64,000 nt of DNA from Microdochium bolleyi. Lineage: Eukaryota > Ascomycota > Sordariomycetes > Xylariales > Microdochiaceae. Below, piece after piece: positions 22,005 through 34,661 of this stretch (within the stretch, counting starts at the first letter, position 1; each line of letters opens with the position of its first letter). The DNA lies in the NCBI GenBank assembly GCA_001566295.1, contig KQ964252.1, forward strand, positions 558,001 to 622,000. The letters are read 5' to 3'. The position numbers and the translations under genes were made by a program. Below the pieces are notes generated by a model. That model did not search any database. It saw only the letters and a program-made list of their open reading frames with translations, and was not told where the DNA came from.

Positions 22005-23510
22005 CGTGTGCTTTCCTGCTGCACCTTGCCTCGATGGGCACCTTGCTGATTGTCCGGATTGTGTGTTTGTACGTACGGTAGGCTTATAGCGGCGTAGTAG
22101 TGCTCAAGCAGCAAGACAATGAGGGCAAGCAGAAAGTCAATACCAGCCTGTGTTTATCTATAGCCCCAAGGTAGGCACGCCGAGGATGTATCATCGCGTC
22201 GGAATCTCGTGTACCCGTCTAGTCGTCCGTGCTGTGCTGATTGGGCTGAGTCGGCTGCCTCAAACACCCCTTACTGGTGTTCGAGTCATTCGGCGGCCGC
22301 CATGCCTTATGCCATGGGACCCTGGCTCGAGTGCTCCATATGCGCCGCTCCGTTGTACTGGGAATCGAGAATGGAATTCGCGAGATCCACAAAATGGGGG
22401 CTCTAACTGATAGTTAGCTATTATACGACACTTGAGGCGCTCTATACTGTCGTGTGCTTTATGATTTACTGATACCGTTATGATCGAGTGGCGCATATGA
22501 AAAACCATACCTTGGCAAGGCCAGCTACGAGATGAGCCCGAACGCTATCGTGAGGCTCTTTCTGGAAAAGAGGACTGTGTACGAGTGTGCGAAACATGGC
22601 ATAGTCGAAAATTGTTGCATCCAACTCTTGTTCCAATGACTGCTGTGTTGTCCATTCAGGGGATTCTGTAGCGCAGATGGCAGTGTGGCATGACTGTCGC
22701 TGTTTAACGCATGCTGATCTCTTGATCACACTATTGGCAATTTGGTCCTGAAATCGCAGAAAGCCGAGCTCTGCAGATGATAGATTGCCGACTCATAAGT
22801 ACGAGTACTACCTACCTGGAGTTCCCGTTGCAGTGCCCGCACTGAGCCTGCGAAGTAATTATGCTGGGAGGCTGAGCCGAATGCCCAGCCCCATTGAGTC
22901 ATCCGGATTGACGCATCACTTTACAGTTCGAGAACTCTTTGCTGCCAACCCTGAGCAATCTGAGGGACTCGGTCCGCACGTGATAACTATCCCATAAGTG
23001 TCGGGAGGACTCCTGCAGAACGCATACCCGACCAGCATACCCGACCCCAGGGTCCCCCACCCATGCCTGCTGTTGCGATTCGTTCCTGTGGAACAAGACG
23101 AATGGGCCTTGGCCACACCAAGCTGTTGTCCATGATGTGGAATTCTCGTGGGACGAAACTGTGCAGCCCCGCGTCATTGACACAGTAGGGTAGAGGTACG
23201 GTAAGCGTACGTTGTCGGAATCGGCAATCGTCGATTTGAGACAGCCTAGGGCAGCCTAAGGCCGCCACGGCTGCGGAGGAAAGACACCGGTGGCCGCAGC
23301 GGGGCAGGCGCGTTCCTGCTCTCTGCCGCGCCAGTGACGTCACGATGGCATCGTGCTGCTGCTGCAAACACCCAAACTCGTTTCCCGCCAGGCTTCTCCT
23401 CGACGGCATTCCACAGAGCCTCTTCTCTTCCTCAACATCACCATTGCACCGAACGTCCGACGAGCCATCACAGCTTCCGACACGAAATACAGCTCGAGCT
23501 CACCACCACC
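22005..23510. other. divergent intergenic region
   Basis: Shared upstream region of the F-box-like gene (minus) and the EI24-like gene (plus). A direct repeat of GCATACCCGACC occurs in tandem near 23025-23050. No gene recognised; a 140-codon minus-strand frame near 23000-23400 has no protein-like features. Confidence 0.5.
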
Positions 23511-24744
23511 ATGCCGGAATCCAGCAGAAGGGGCAACTTGGCCGGCAATGTCGGTGCCAGGGCCCAAGAAGTCGCGTGAGCCTTGCCCAAGCTGCTTCCC
23601 GGCTCCAGAGAGACGTCCAACTGACTATCCCACAGCAAGGAGGACTACCAGAAGGCCAAGGTTCTCCTGTCCCAGGCTGCCAAGAGCGGCTCCTTCCTCT
23701 ACCCTCTGAGGGGCATCGCATACTTCCTCATGCACAAAGAGCTGTGGAGGCCCTTTGCCAGCCGCCTCCTCCCGACCTTGTCTCTCGCCGCCGGCGTCAC
23801 CACCTTCATGTTCTTCTTCACCTATCTGCCGCAGCTGGCCATCCTCGTCTTCGTCAATGGCCCTCTGGCAGTCTTCACCACCGTGCTCCTCATCCTCAGC
23901 GAGAGCTCCACCATCATCAACCTCGTCTCGCGCAACTTCATGCTTCAGGACGCTCTGCTCGACACCTTCGACGCTACCCTTGTTGCCAAGAACGCAACTG
24001 AGATCGTTCAGGAGGGTCGCGAGCTTAAGTCCGGCGGTGATCCGATGGCGCGGCTGGGCAAGATCATTCGCAGCCCCTTTGCCAAGTTCTCGCCCACGGC
24101 CATCATTCGCTATGCCATGTACCTGCCATTGAACTTTATCCCAGGTATTTATATGGCCTCTCATGAAGGGTATGAATGGTTCTAGCTAACTCTGTCCGTT
24201 CGCAGTCGTGGGCACTGTCGCCTTTGTCCTGATCCAAGGTGAGTAAGGCTGCCTGTTGTAGCAATGCTTGAGCTGACCCAGTTTCAGGACGTAACCGTGG
24301 CAAGGGCGTGCACGGCCGGTACTTCCAGCTCAAGCGCTGGTCCCCCGCCGAGCAGAAGGACTGGCTTGACGAGCACACTGCTCCGTACACCTCGTAAGTT
24401 TTTCAGAGCGACGAGGTCTCGCACCAGCGGAAGCAGTCTGCCGTTCGATGATTGGCTAGATGTCTGACAATGCGCGACGTATAGTTTCGGAACCGTGGCG
24501 ACGTTACTCGAGATGATCCCGGTCGCGTCCATCTTCTTCACGTTCACCAACACAGGTACGGCCCTTTTTTTCATCGAGTGCTGGTTGCACATGTTGTACA
24601 GACGGCACAAAACGCGTTAGGGACTAACAATTATCGTCTGAAGTTGGCGCTGCGCTTTGGGCTGCCGATATCGAGCAGCGCAACACCAAGATGACCGAGG
24701 GCACAGCCCCGAAGCTCCGGAGCGCCGCCAAGAAAGCCGAGTAA
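23511..24744 (+). CDS. EI24 / Rrt8-Lds family membrane protein
   Basis: Six exons (23511-23575, 23636-24144, 24206-24238, 24288-24393, 24485-24555, 24644-24744) give 294 residues. All donors are GT and every join keeps frame. The protein has several hydrophobic segments: around TLSLAAGVTTFMFFFTYL, LAILVFVNGPLAVFTTVLLI, the short VVGTVAFVLIQG encoded across exon 3, and TLLEMIPVASIFFTF. The segment order and the GRNRGKGVHGRYFQLKRWS loop match fungal EI24-domain proteins related to yeast Rrt8, Lds1 and Lds2 of the outer spore wall and lipid-droplet membranes. The probable location is an internal membrane such as ER or lipid droplets. The N-terminus is hydrophilic with no cleavable signal. The C-terminus ends in a Lys/Ala-rich tail (RSAAKKAE). 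The molecular activity of the family is not established. Confidence 0.85.
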
Positions 24745-25798
24745 GAACGCAACAACATTGACCGGCCGGCCGCACCACCTACCGGAGACGCTTCGGATCA
24801 GGCGGTCCACGGCTGGCAGTATTGACAGACTCGATAGAGCTGTTCACCAAGTGAATCGCTCCTTGTGGCTTCTACATTCAGCGACTGAGCGCTAGTGCTT
24901 GTATTGGCCGGAAATCTGGAGGCAGAGGATAAGTGAAGGGTGAACGTTGGTCTTCACACGATATTACCAGCAATGAAGATGCCGTTGGAAGCGACAGATC
25001 CTTGATAGAAAATTTGTACAGAGAAAGGTACAGCGGTCGCACAACTCAACGGTCTGTGTTTACATCTCGGCTTGAGCCGTGGGTACTTGCAGCCTCCTGT
25101 CCAACGAAACCCCTGGCACACCAGCTCTTCCCGTGACTGTACTCCCTGAACGAAAAGTCCTCGGCTCGGCATAACTTGGCAAAGCTTACTCGAGTTGCAC
25201 GTGGCGAGGTAGATCGGATCATTCGTGTATCAATCAAGAACTTTCATTGTTACAGCTCGTCTTGCATGTCCCTCATGAAGATTTCGAAATGCTGCGCAAT
25301 GTCGATCCTCACAGTGACCAGTTCATCGAGAGAGCCTGGGCTCGAGTTCATGTGTCCAAGTCATTGTCCTAGACCTGCGTTTGCGTAGCCTCGCGTATAG
25401 TGACCGTCTGTCGAACGCGATGATTTTGCCTTTGCTCAGACGAAGCGATAATGTTACCTGATTTTCAGGAGCCTTCCTTCTCGAATGCTTCCATGTTGAA
25501 GGATGCACCTGATCGTCGTTGGCGGTATTCCATCGTTCCTCGAAGCCTATGACACTCCAATATCCCATTACATGTAATCAGCACTGGTCCTGCTTCCTTC
25601 CATTCATTTCATCTTTCACGCCGCATGATTCTCTACGAACCTAGTGGCATCTGTACTGCATAGCTCTTCCAACTAGAGACCACACGGACTTGATGATCAC
25701 TATCGGCGCTGTTCACAATACTCGTGCTACTCCGAATCCACAGAAAGCGCATTCACCATCGTCATTCTTCTCAGGAATTCTGGATTGCAGCCACAAAT
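24745..25798. other. intergenic, upstream of the mucin gene
   Basis: No gene recognised. It holds the 3' end of the EI24-like gene and the promoter of the mucin-like gene; no clear TATA box was found close to the mucin start. Confidence 0.45.
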
Positions 25799-28700
25799 AT
25801 GACACTTTCGATCTGGATTGGCACCCTCATCATCCTCACCCTCTCTATCGAGACATTCGCCTGGCGTGGTGACCTCCTCGGAGGAAGAAAGATCCTCGAT
25901 AAGCCGCGGGAAGACGGCGGTCACTACAGGCTACGTCTGCCGCCGCGGGCGGATGAGACAGCCACCGAGGATGCATACCCGCTGCCGTGGTCATACGGCT
26001 ACAACCCACCGCCACCACCACCGACGCCATCACCGTCTTCGACACTCTCGGCGTTTCTGAACTCCACCACAAGCTCTTCGGATCCATCTACGCTTTTTTC
26101 AGGAGGGCCTGCGTGTAAGTCCCGCAGCGCTAGTAAGTATGAATCGTAGCCTTTGTGCTGATGGAGATGTAGCTTCATCGAGCTCGACAAGCAGATCTGC
26201 TTCCTCGGTCACCACTGCTTCGGTATTATCTTCAGCTATCACTGAATCGTCGTCATCGTCAAGAGGCAGCTCGTTTGAGGCCTCCTCGACATCTACAGGC
26301 AACCGTAGCACTTCTAGCTCAAGGGGTGGCACTTCCTCGTCTGTATCGGCTTTGAGCTCCCTAGGTGCTGATTCTTCGAGTTTCAATTCTGGGTCAGAGC
26401 CCCCCGTAGTCACCCCATCGTCGACAACAGGAAGCTGGATCAGTACCAAGACAGGATCAGTCACCGGAAGCCGCCCACACTCCATGCTCTCTGCGTCCAG
26501 CACGAAATCTGGCAGTGCTGTGACGAGTTCAATTTCAATTGGGTTCTCTGGCCCCAGTTCTACCGGCAGTAGATCTCCAAGCTCTGCTCCTGTCACAAGC
26601 ACATCCGGAGACTCTGCCGGAAATCAGAGTGGCTCAGGAACAGCTTTGATCAGCCAGACGAATTCCAGTTCAAGCAGTGTGTCGTTGAGTCCGGCATCCT
26701 CTGTCATCGGCACGTCGGCGAGCAGCTCTTCTTCTCTTTCGCCCGTTTCCTCTAGCCTTCCCGCCAATTCCACGTCTAAGACACAGAGTGGCACAGAAAC
26801 GGTGTCAAGCACTAGCACAAGTTCTAGTGCGGTAGTCGGCGGGAGCAATTCCCCTGCCAGCACAACCCAGTCACAAGCATCCGTTAGCGCTTCAGTTTCT
26901 GATCTTTTCCCACCATCATCATCTTTGAAGTCTGTCAATTCCTCTGGTATCAGTCTGCAGAGCGGTTCTCAAGCGTCTTCCTCAATTGGCCCCCTGAGCT
27001 CCAGCTCACCGAGCACATTTCTCAGTTCTGGCAGCACTTCAGAGTTATTTCAGTCTTCCACCGCCTTCACTTCTCCCATTCCAGACACATCAAGTGCCAG
27101 CTCAACCTCGCTTACGTCCAGAAATGGTGATACTTCGCAGACTCGATCTGATGAGCCAACGCCATTTCCGTCAAGCTCAAATTCAAGCTCCACAGAGAGC
27201 CGCGCACCGAGCCAAACATCCTCCTCCAGAGCCTCGGGGTCTGGCTCTGTGTCGTCAACATCGCTGCCATCGTCCCAGAATTCATATGGTATGCCAATCG
27301 CCAGCACGGCCCTTACCAGCAGCCGAGACGACGGAAGCGGCGAGGGCGAGGGCACCATCGCCCCCGTCACAATCACCATCCCCGTGACAGGTGGCAGCGG
27401 GAACGGCTCGTCATGGCTGACCACCACACTGACGAAGCCGACCACACTCACTCTGCCCGTCATCATCGGCAACGGCACCACGAGCTGGACCGTCACGACC
27501 ATCATCGGAGGCGGCGGTATCGGCACAGGTGCCGACCCGTCAACAATCGCCAGTACGGACGCTGTAACTGGCAGTGCACCGTCTATCTCGGCCACCCTTG
27601 TCACACCAGGCACGGCCAGCAAGTCTGGGTCGGCATCAAGTGAGAGTGTAAGTGTAAGCACTACTCACTCCGTGCCAATTGCTGCGGCGTCAAGCTCGAC
27701 ATCTCGGCGCTCGGGCTCAGCTACGTGGATTTCAGTCTCTGAGGGGGAATCGACAGATGCTGAGACTGCGTCTTCCTGGACTCTGTCCGATACCTCAATG
27801 ACCACGGACTCTCAAAGCCTGCCGTCTACCGCAGGACCCGTGTCCATATCTGAGAGCAGGCCTGCGAGCTCCCTAAGCCTCTCCTCGATCAATTCCTCTT
27901 TCAGTCCGTCTGGATCGGTCGCACCGAGCAGCTCGCCTGCCCTGTCGTCGGCCCTTGGCACCCTCTCGAGCTCTCTTCTATCCGCAACCTCTCAGGTTGC
28001 CTCTACCACACGGACAGTCTCAATCACTCCAATTGCCTCTGTATCACAAAACTCCAGCATCCCTCTCTCAAGCTCGCCAGACTCTTCTTCTCGAGTAACG
28101 TCACCGTCCTCACGCAGCACAATTTCTCCAAATCTCAACGTGACAGTTAGCACGTCACCTAGCACGTCACTGCAGAGTGCTTCCCCCACGACATCCTCAT
28201 CTACAAGGTCAACAACGGCCTCGAGGCGGTCAATCTCTGGTAGTGATGTCGACGGCATCCCTGCCGGGCAAGGCATTACAGTAGTGACGGGTAGTCGGAC
28301 GACGTACACCTTGACACTGTCTAACAATTCCATCTCGCCACAGAGCTCATCGCCGGGTTCCACAACAGCAAGTTCCGGGTCAGCAACATACACTACCACC
28401 TCCTATTCGGGTAGTTTCTCGCTCACTCCGTCAGTTGTCTCGAGGAGTCAAGGCGGAGTGACAGCCTCAGCTGGATCGAATACCGCTTCTACGAATGCCA
28501 TATCTGCCGGTATCTCCTCTTTCGAGTTGACGCCGAGCAGAACGGGGTCGGCGCCAGAATCAGCAGTGGCCAACTCGACTTCGGCCCCGTCTTCTTCCAG
28601 CGTGTCGAGTGTCTCAGGTGGTTTACAAACGCCGTCGGGGTCAGCTTTAGTGTCAACGGGAAATGACCTCACTTCTCTGCTATCCAACACGAGTGCTCCG

Positions 28701-31700
28701 TCCGTCTCTGACGTGGCACAAAGCACGTCGCGGTTAGCGACAGTCTCAACTGCAGTAAATGTGACCTCAGCAGCCTCAACTGCAAGCGGCTTGTCTGCCT
28801 CCAGCACGAGTCAGACCACTTCAGTGGCGGGGACTTTCTCAATGAGAACCAGTGTCACTTCTATCACATCCACTCCAAGTGCGTCCGCTGTCTCAAACGC
28901 GACAGCATCGTCATTGTGGTCAGCGACCGGCAGCAGCATCGGCTCTACCATATACGGAAGTGCCACAAGCTCCATAGTGACCTTCAGCAGCGTGCCTGCG
29001 ACAGGGACTTTGACGGTCACGAACAATGCCACCACTACGTGGCCAAGTACAGCGAGCTCGGCTGTCGTCTCCTCGGCCATTACAGCGACTGTCTCCACGG
29101 CTTCGTTGTCCGGCCTCGGGACGGGCACTGGGAGCCTATCCTTGTCTAATCAGACTCGCTCTTCTTCACGATCTAGCGTCACATGGAGTGGTACCTTGTC
29201 CATTACAGTCTCTGCATCGTCGTCTTCCGGCAATGGCAGTTCTGCTTCCACTACCACCACTGATTCAATGGTCAGCGCCAGTCTCTCTGGGACGGTCACG
29301 GCTCTATCGAGTGCTTCTGTCAACGGTACCTCCACAGTATCAGATCAATCTCCGACAAGTGTTGTGACCGGACCTACAAGCTCGCCCAGCAGTAACTTGC
29401 CAAAGCCCACCTCATTATTCCCCACGCCCCTGACGTCCAGGACGATCTCTTCAGAAACCGTCCCTGCAACAAAATCAAGTTCCAGTGGCGTCAGTGGGTC
29501 GTTCAACGTCACTGCGAGCGGATCCTCCTCACTTTCCAATGTCATCTCGTCAGATTTCAGTGGTAGCGCGACTGGTCGACCAGAAGTCACAAGCTCACAG
29601 TCTGGCACACTGTTTTTGACCCCCTCCGCTGGCTCGGTCGGCGGAGTGAGCAGCGGCACGGTGGCGTCTGGGACACAATTCTTGGGGAACACGACCACTC
29701 CCCTAAGCACTATCACGGGGCCATCGGGAACAGCTACCGCGCCCTTCTCGGGAATCACGAGCGCGGCAAGCACAAGTGGCACCCAAACTTCCACCATCTC
29801 TTCCTCGTCGTTTGGCAACAGTACAGATTCATTGCATCCCGTAAGTGGAACTGCTAGTGATCAGACCAGCCGGACATATTCATCTTCAACGGCAACATTG
29901 ACCGTCCCTCCTGAGATCACAAGTGGTTCGCTACCATTTTCGTGGCAGACCCATAATGCCACGGTGCTTTCGACAGAATCCGCAACCGAGGGAGTGTGGA
30001 CATCGACCTTCGTCGTCAATGGGTCTATCACTCCAAATGCAACTCTGACAGGAGGGTCAGAACCAACAGTCTTCACCAGTATCTTCCCTCCCTTCTCGTG
30101 GCCTCGCCCCAATGTAACGACCATCATCACGGGGACGGGCACCGGTGGATCCTGGACGTCTACGTACTACAACAACGGCTCGCTAACTGCCAACATCACA
30201 TCGACATTGGTCGAACCCACGGTCTTCACAAGCGTCTTCCCTCCATTCTCGTGGCCGTCCCCGCAGAACACCACAGCCACGATCATCGGTACCGGGACCG
30301 GAGGGGGAACGTGGACATCGACGCTGGTGGACCAGGGATCTGGTCCGTCGACCGTGACCTTCACGAGGCCACCGGAAGTGACCGTCATCACGAGCGTGTT
30401 CCCTCCTTTTTCCTGGCCAGTCCAAAACACGACTACAAAGCTCCCCGGCACGGGTGGTGGAACTGGCGGTGCCTGGACATCGACTTGGAACCAGACTGGA
30501 TCAGCGACTGCTACTGCCAACAGCACATCCGTGACGCCGACACTACCAGACTTCACGAGCGTATTCCCGCCATTCTCCTGGCCGAGTCCCAATGCGACGA
30601 TTGTGACCCTGACCGGCACAAGCACTGGTAGTTCTTGGACGACTAAACGGGTCAGCAATGGTTCTGCCTCGTCTGCTTCCGATTCCTTGGCCCTACCATC
30701 ATTGCCGACTGTTTTCCCCAGTATCTCCCCACCATTTTCATGGTCGAGCCAGAACGTGACCAGGACCTTCGTGGGCTCTGGAACTGGTGGTGCGTGGACA
30801 TCCACGTGGGTCAACAACGGATCTTTCCCGACTAATTTCACTCAGCCGTCAGTACCCATACCGACTGTCATCACCAGTGTCTTCCCTCCATTCTCCTGGC
30901 CAAGTCCTAACGCTACAGTGACTCGCACTGCTTCCACCGGGATCAACAATGGATCTATTCCGTCCAACATGCCCCTTCCGCCCCTTCCCTTCCCAACTGT
31001 GGTCACAAGCGGTGTCTCGTCGTTCTCATGGCTCATTCCGAACGAAACAGTTTCCTTCAGCGGGACAGGCACGGGCGGTGCTTGGACATCTACCTGGATC
31101 AGCAACGGTGCTAATTCATCTAGTATCACAGTCCCTATGCCCCAGTCGACAGCGACTAACACTCAGGAATCATTCCCACCCTTCCCGTCCCTAACTAACA
31201 ACATCACGAGGACTCTCGTCGGCACTGGGACCGGCGATTTGTGGACGTCGACGGTCGTGACTAATCTACCAGCATTCCCGACCAATGTAACGGCTTCCTC
31301 GTTGCTGCAGACGAGCGTTGCGCCCTCGATTTCCTTGCAGAGTGGAAACGTCACAAGGACGATAGTTGCCACTGGCGACGCGTCAACCTGGACAGTGATC
31401 GTGGTAACAGACATCTCAGTCGCTATATCCAGTTCCACATCACTGCTTTCCTTCCCGGGGAGACCAACGGCGATCAGCTCGGGTGCTTGGAACTTCACAA
31501 GTACTCCTTGGATCTCGGGTGTCCCAGTGCCAGGTGGGCAGTCGACCTCCTCGCAGACCAACACCGACTCATCATCAGAGAGTTTACACACACTGAGCCT
31601 CGGGTCCCTGATACCATCGGCTTCTCTATCCGGAGGCTTCACTGGCAGCACCACGTCGACGATCTCTGGTCTTATATCCACCTCTGCTGCTGGCAGCTCC

Positions 31701-34661
31701 ACGTCTTCTGCACCTCCCTTCCCAGTCTCGAACTCTACGTTCTCGGGCGGACCCAGTGGCCAATCTTCCGCGATCGTGGGAACTGCAACGTGGACCATCA
31801 TCTCTGGGACGGTCACCAGTTCTATCTCCATCGTTTCGCTCGACAGTGAAGGTCCCACTGCTTCGGTTACGTCCAGTAGTCGAGCCGGTGTGTCACTGTC
31901 GAGCTTGCGACGACCAAGTCTGGACCCCCCGTTCTCCGCGACCAATGCGACGACTTTTGGGACAGCCTCCTCGTTGGCCACAGGCGCAGTGTCTACATCG
32001 CGTTCGGGCTCAGGTCTATCCCGTAGCACCACCAGCACAGCTGCTTCGCCTACTGGGCCCATATCGGCCAGTCCCGTCGGCGCAGCCTCCCCGACCTTGT
32101 CTCCTTCGGCGAACATCAGCACCGCAAGTACTACTGGAGACGGGAGCGAGATCGGTGGCCTCCCAAGCAATGCATCCACAAGTAGTCGCACTGCATCCAC
32201 TTTCCAACCCGCAGGGGGCAATTCAACCGTGACCTCGATCTCCAGCAGCAGCGCACAATCAGTTACTACCCCATCTGTTATTTTGACAGGACCTGCAGGT
32301 GTCTCTTTGACACGGACAGAGGGCGGCAATGCCACATCGTGGTCATGGACCATCTCTAACTCTCAGGGTACTGGACCTTTCCCGACAGATGGCGCACAGT
32401 CTTCTGAGGCAGTAACAGATAGCGTCGTGAGCTCTCTGGTGACCGGCTCGAGTCAGCCTGGAACTGTGTCCGAGACGGACACAAGATCATTTTCCTTGAG
32501 GATTACGAGTACCTCAGTCTCGGCGAACGTCACGCGAACTAGCTCAATCGTAACTCAGCAAGCCAGTAGTCCCTCTGGCGAGTCCACGTTCTCCTCTGCA
32601 ACGTTTACGGCATCATTGAGCGGTGTTTCCTTGACCACTTCGGCAAGTGATTTGGTAGCTTCAGGTACTATAGGCGGCAGCTCGCCCCTAAGTGGCTCGA
32701 CAAGCTCAAGAAGAGTGACGACGTCGAGCTCGTCGCTTTCTGTGCCTCAGATTACGCCGCTGCCCCCTTACACTATCTCGAACCAGACGTCCTTTTCACG
32801 CACACTCAGCCACGGCAGTGGTATTACCGGGACGGATAACGGGACCACGTTCGTCGTGACGCTGACTGACACAGATCTTCCTTCGAACGCGACCTCAAGC
32901 AGTATTACAGTGACAGAGACTGGGTCTAGCGGGACTGCAAGCTCCTCGGGGGTCTCAAATCAGGGTTCAGTGAGCTCCTCAGACTCCACAGGAAGTGATT
33001 CAACACCTCCCTTTTCCGATATCTCGACACAGTCTGGAGCATCAGCATCAATATCTAGCTCTGTCACCAGATCTACCAACTTAATTTCCACTGTTTCTCT
33101 GGCGATCACCTCATCGGGCGGCGCCATTGTCACGGGAAGCGGGAGTCCATCATCGGGTTCACTCGACTCAGGCTCGCCTTCGATTACCAACTCAACGTTG
33201 CCAACACGGTCAAGGTCTGCCGAGTTTTTGACAGAGAGCAACACACAAATCGGTGCAACTGCGAGCATACCTGTTTCAGATGCCTCTACCACGTCCAGCA
33301 CCCCCTCCGTGTCCGTTTCCGTCTCTGTGACTGTCATCACTGTATCTCAGACCGCAAGCTCTTTCTCGGGTGCAGTCCCGTCCTCGCTGTCTACGAATTC
33401 GACGTCGTCAAGATTGATGGCTTCTGGTGGTCCTTCGAGTACACTCTCAAGCCGTGGTCCGACATCAGACTCACCGAACCAGCCAACCGGCGCCCCCACA
33501 AGCACCGGAATCTCGGGCACATCATCTTCTACCGCAGCATCCGCATCTGAGTCACCCTCGACCACGACGTTCAGCGACCGTCCCAGACCCGGCGGTGGTG
33601 GCGGAGATACGAGCACGGCAACAGTCACCCTCGGCCAGTCTGGCCTCTCCTCAAGCCCGTTATCCACACTCTCCTTCTCGTCAGGCTTCTTCAACTCCAC
33701 GACATGCACCGAATCATATATCCCACCCCTATCGACCAGCTGCTCAGAAACAGAGTCCTGGTCCCTTTACAATGACACGAGTACTTCGGGCAACATTAAC
33801 AGTAGTACGAGGACCACGACAAGTAGCAATGGTGGAAACAGTAGCAGTCGGAGCGCCACCGGTACTGCTTCCAGCACCGTCGAGACTGACAGACCGGCGA
33901 CAACGACGTGCAGTGAGACAACAATCACCCAGGCCAACACGACCATCACCTCAACGTTCATAATTACTCCGCCAACGTCCAGTAGAGACCCAGAGTCATC
34001 GAGCTCCTGCTCCGAGAGCAGCACGGCGAGCAGCAGTACGACCTGTACTGAGAGCTACGGTGAGTCATATGCTCCTGATTTTCATGCGTCCATCCTTCTC
34101 CATCAATTTTGCACCATACTTTTTTCAAAACGCCTACCATTGAATATGCACTAATCCATGCACTGCGCACGAACAGGAAACTTCACGCTGCCGGGCGACA
34201 CGACATTCAAGACCTCCACCATGTCCCTTTCATCGTCGTTGTCGTCAGTGTCGAGCTCCAACAGACTGTCCAGTACGACTACCAGAAGGAGCAGCAGCAG
34301 TAGCCGCGATAGCCGCAGTGGCACGAGCAGTATTTCACAGCCATCACTCTCGTCATTCTCTGCTAAGCAGTCTCTGCTCTTCACGTCATTGTCATCATCG
34401 TCATCATCATCTACCTCGCGCTACCTACTCTCATCCTCACCATATTCATCACCACCACCACCATCGTCGTTGTCCTCCTCATCCTCATCAGTATCACCAG
34501 CCTCTTCCACCTCCTCCGCGTCAGCAACAGCGCTGCCTGGAGCACACAAATTTCGGAACACTCGCTCTCCACAGCGTCCTCATCGTCATAGTCCAAACTC
34601 TGGTCCTGGCGGTGGTGTAGCACCAGTGGACGAGCGACACCATGATGAGACCGAGACCTAG
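25799..34661 (+). CDS. giant secreted Ser/Thr-rich mucin-like cell-surface protein
   Basis: Three exons (25799-26114, 26173-34059, 34177-34661) give about 2,895 residues as modelled. The ATG at 25799 opens a clear signal peptide (MTLSIWIGTLIILTLSIETFA). A short mature N-terminus with a polyPro stretch follows, then more than 2,500 residues dominated by Ser, Thr, Gly, Pro and Val with many N-x-S/T sites. This composition fits a heavily O- and N-glycosylated cell-wall or extracellular mucin/adhesin. A Gly-rich block lies near 27,360-27,540. A tandem repeat occupies 29,905-31,420 (separate entry). Near the C-terminus five Cys motifs of the form C-[ST]-E-[ST] appear between 33,700 and 34,060, while the bulk is almost Cys-free. 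The last exon is uncertain: the modelled frame ends in a basic tail, while the other two frames encode hydrophobic ends (see findings). Role in adhesion or surface properties is inference. Confidence 0.82.
29905..31420 (+). repeat. tandem protein repeat with FPPFSWP and G-W-T-S-T cores
   Basis: About ten degenerate units of roughly 33-52 residues lie inside the mucin-like protein. A complete unit reads P-T-V-[FI]-T-S-V-FPPFSWP, then an N-x-T site, then a GTGTGG[SA]WTSTW-like core and NNGS or similar. Well-preserved cores occur near 30,086, 30,237, 30,400, 30,570 and 30,882. The unit near 30,900 lacks the WTST core, and the last two units have lost FSWP. The DNA units are also similar, suggesting expansion by unequal exchange. 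Confidence 0.85.

Noticed and set aside
26099..33709. Several long minus-strand frames opposite the mucin gene (up to 396 codons)
   Set aside because: They arise because Ser/Thr codons read backwards give few stops; the sequences are Val/Glu/Asp-rich without domains.
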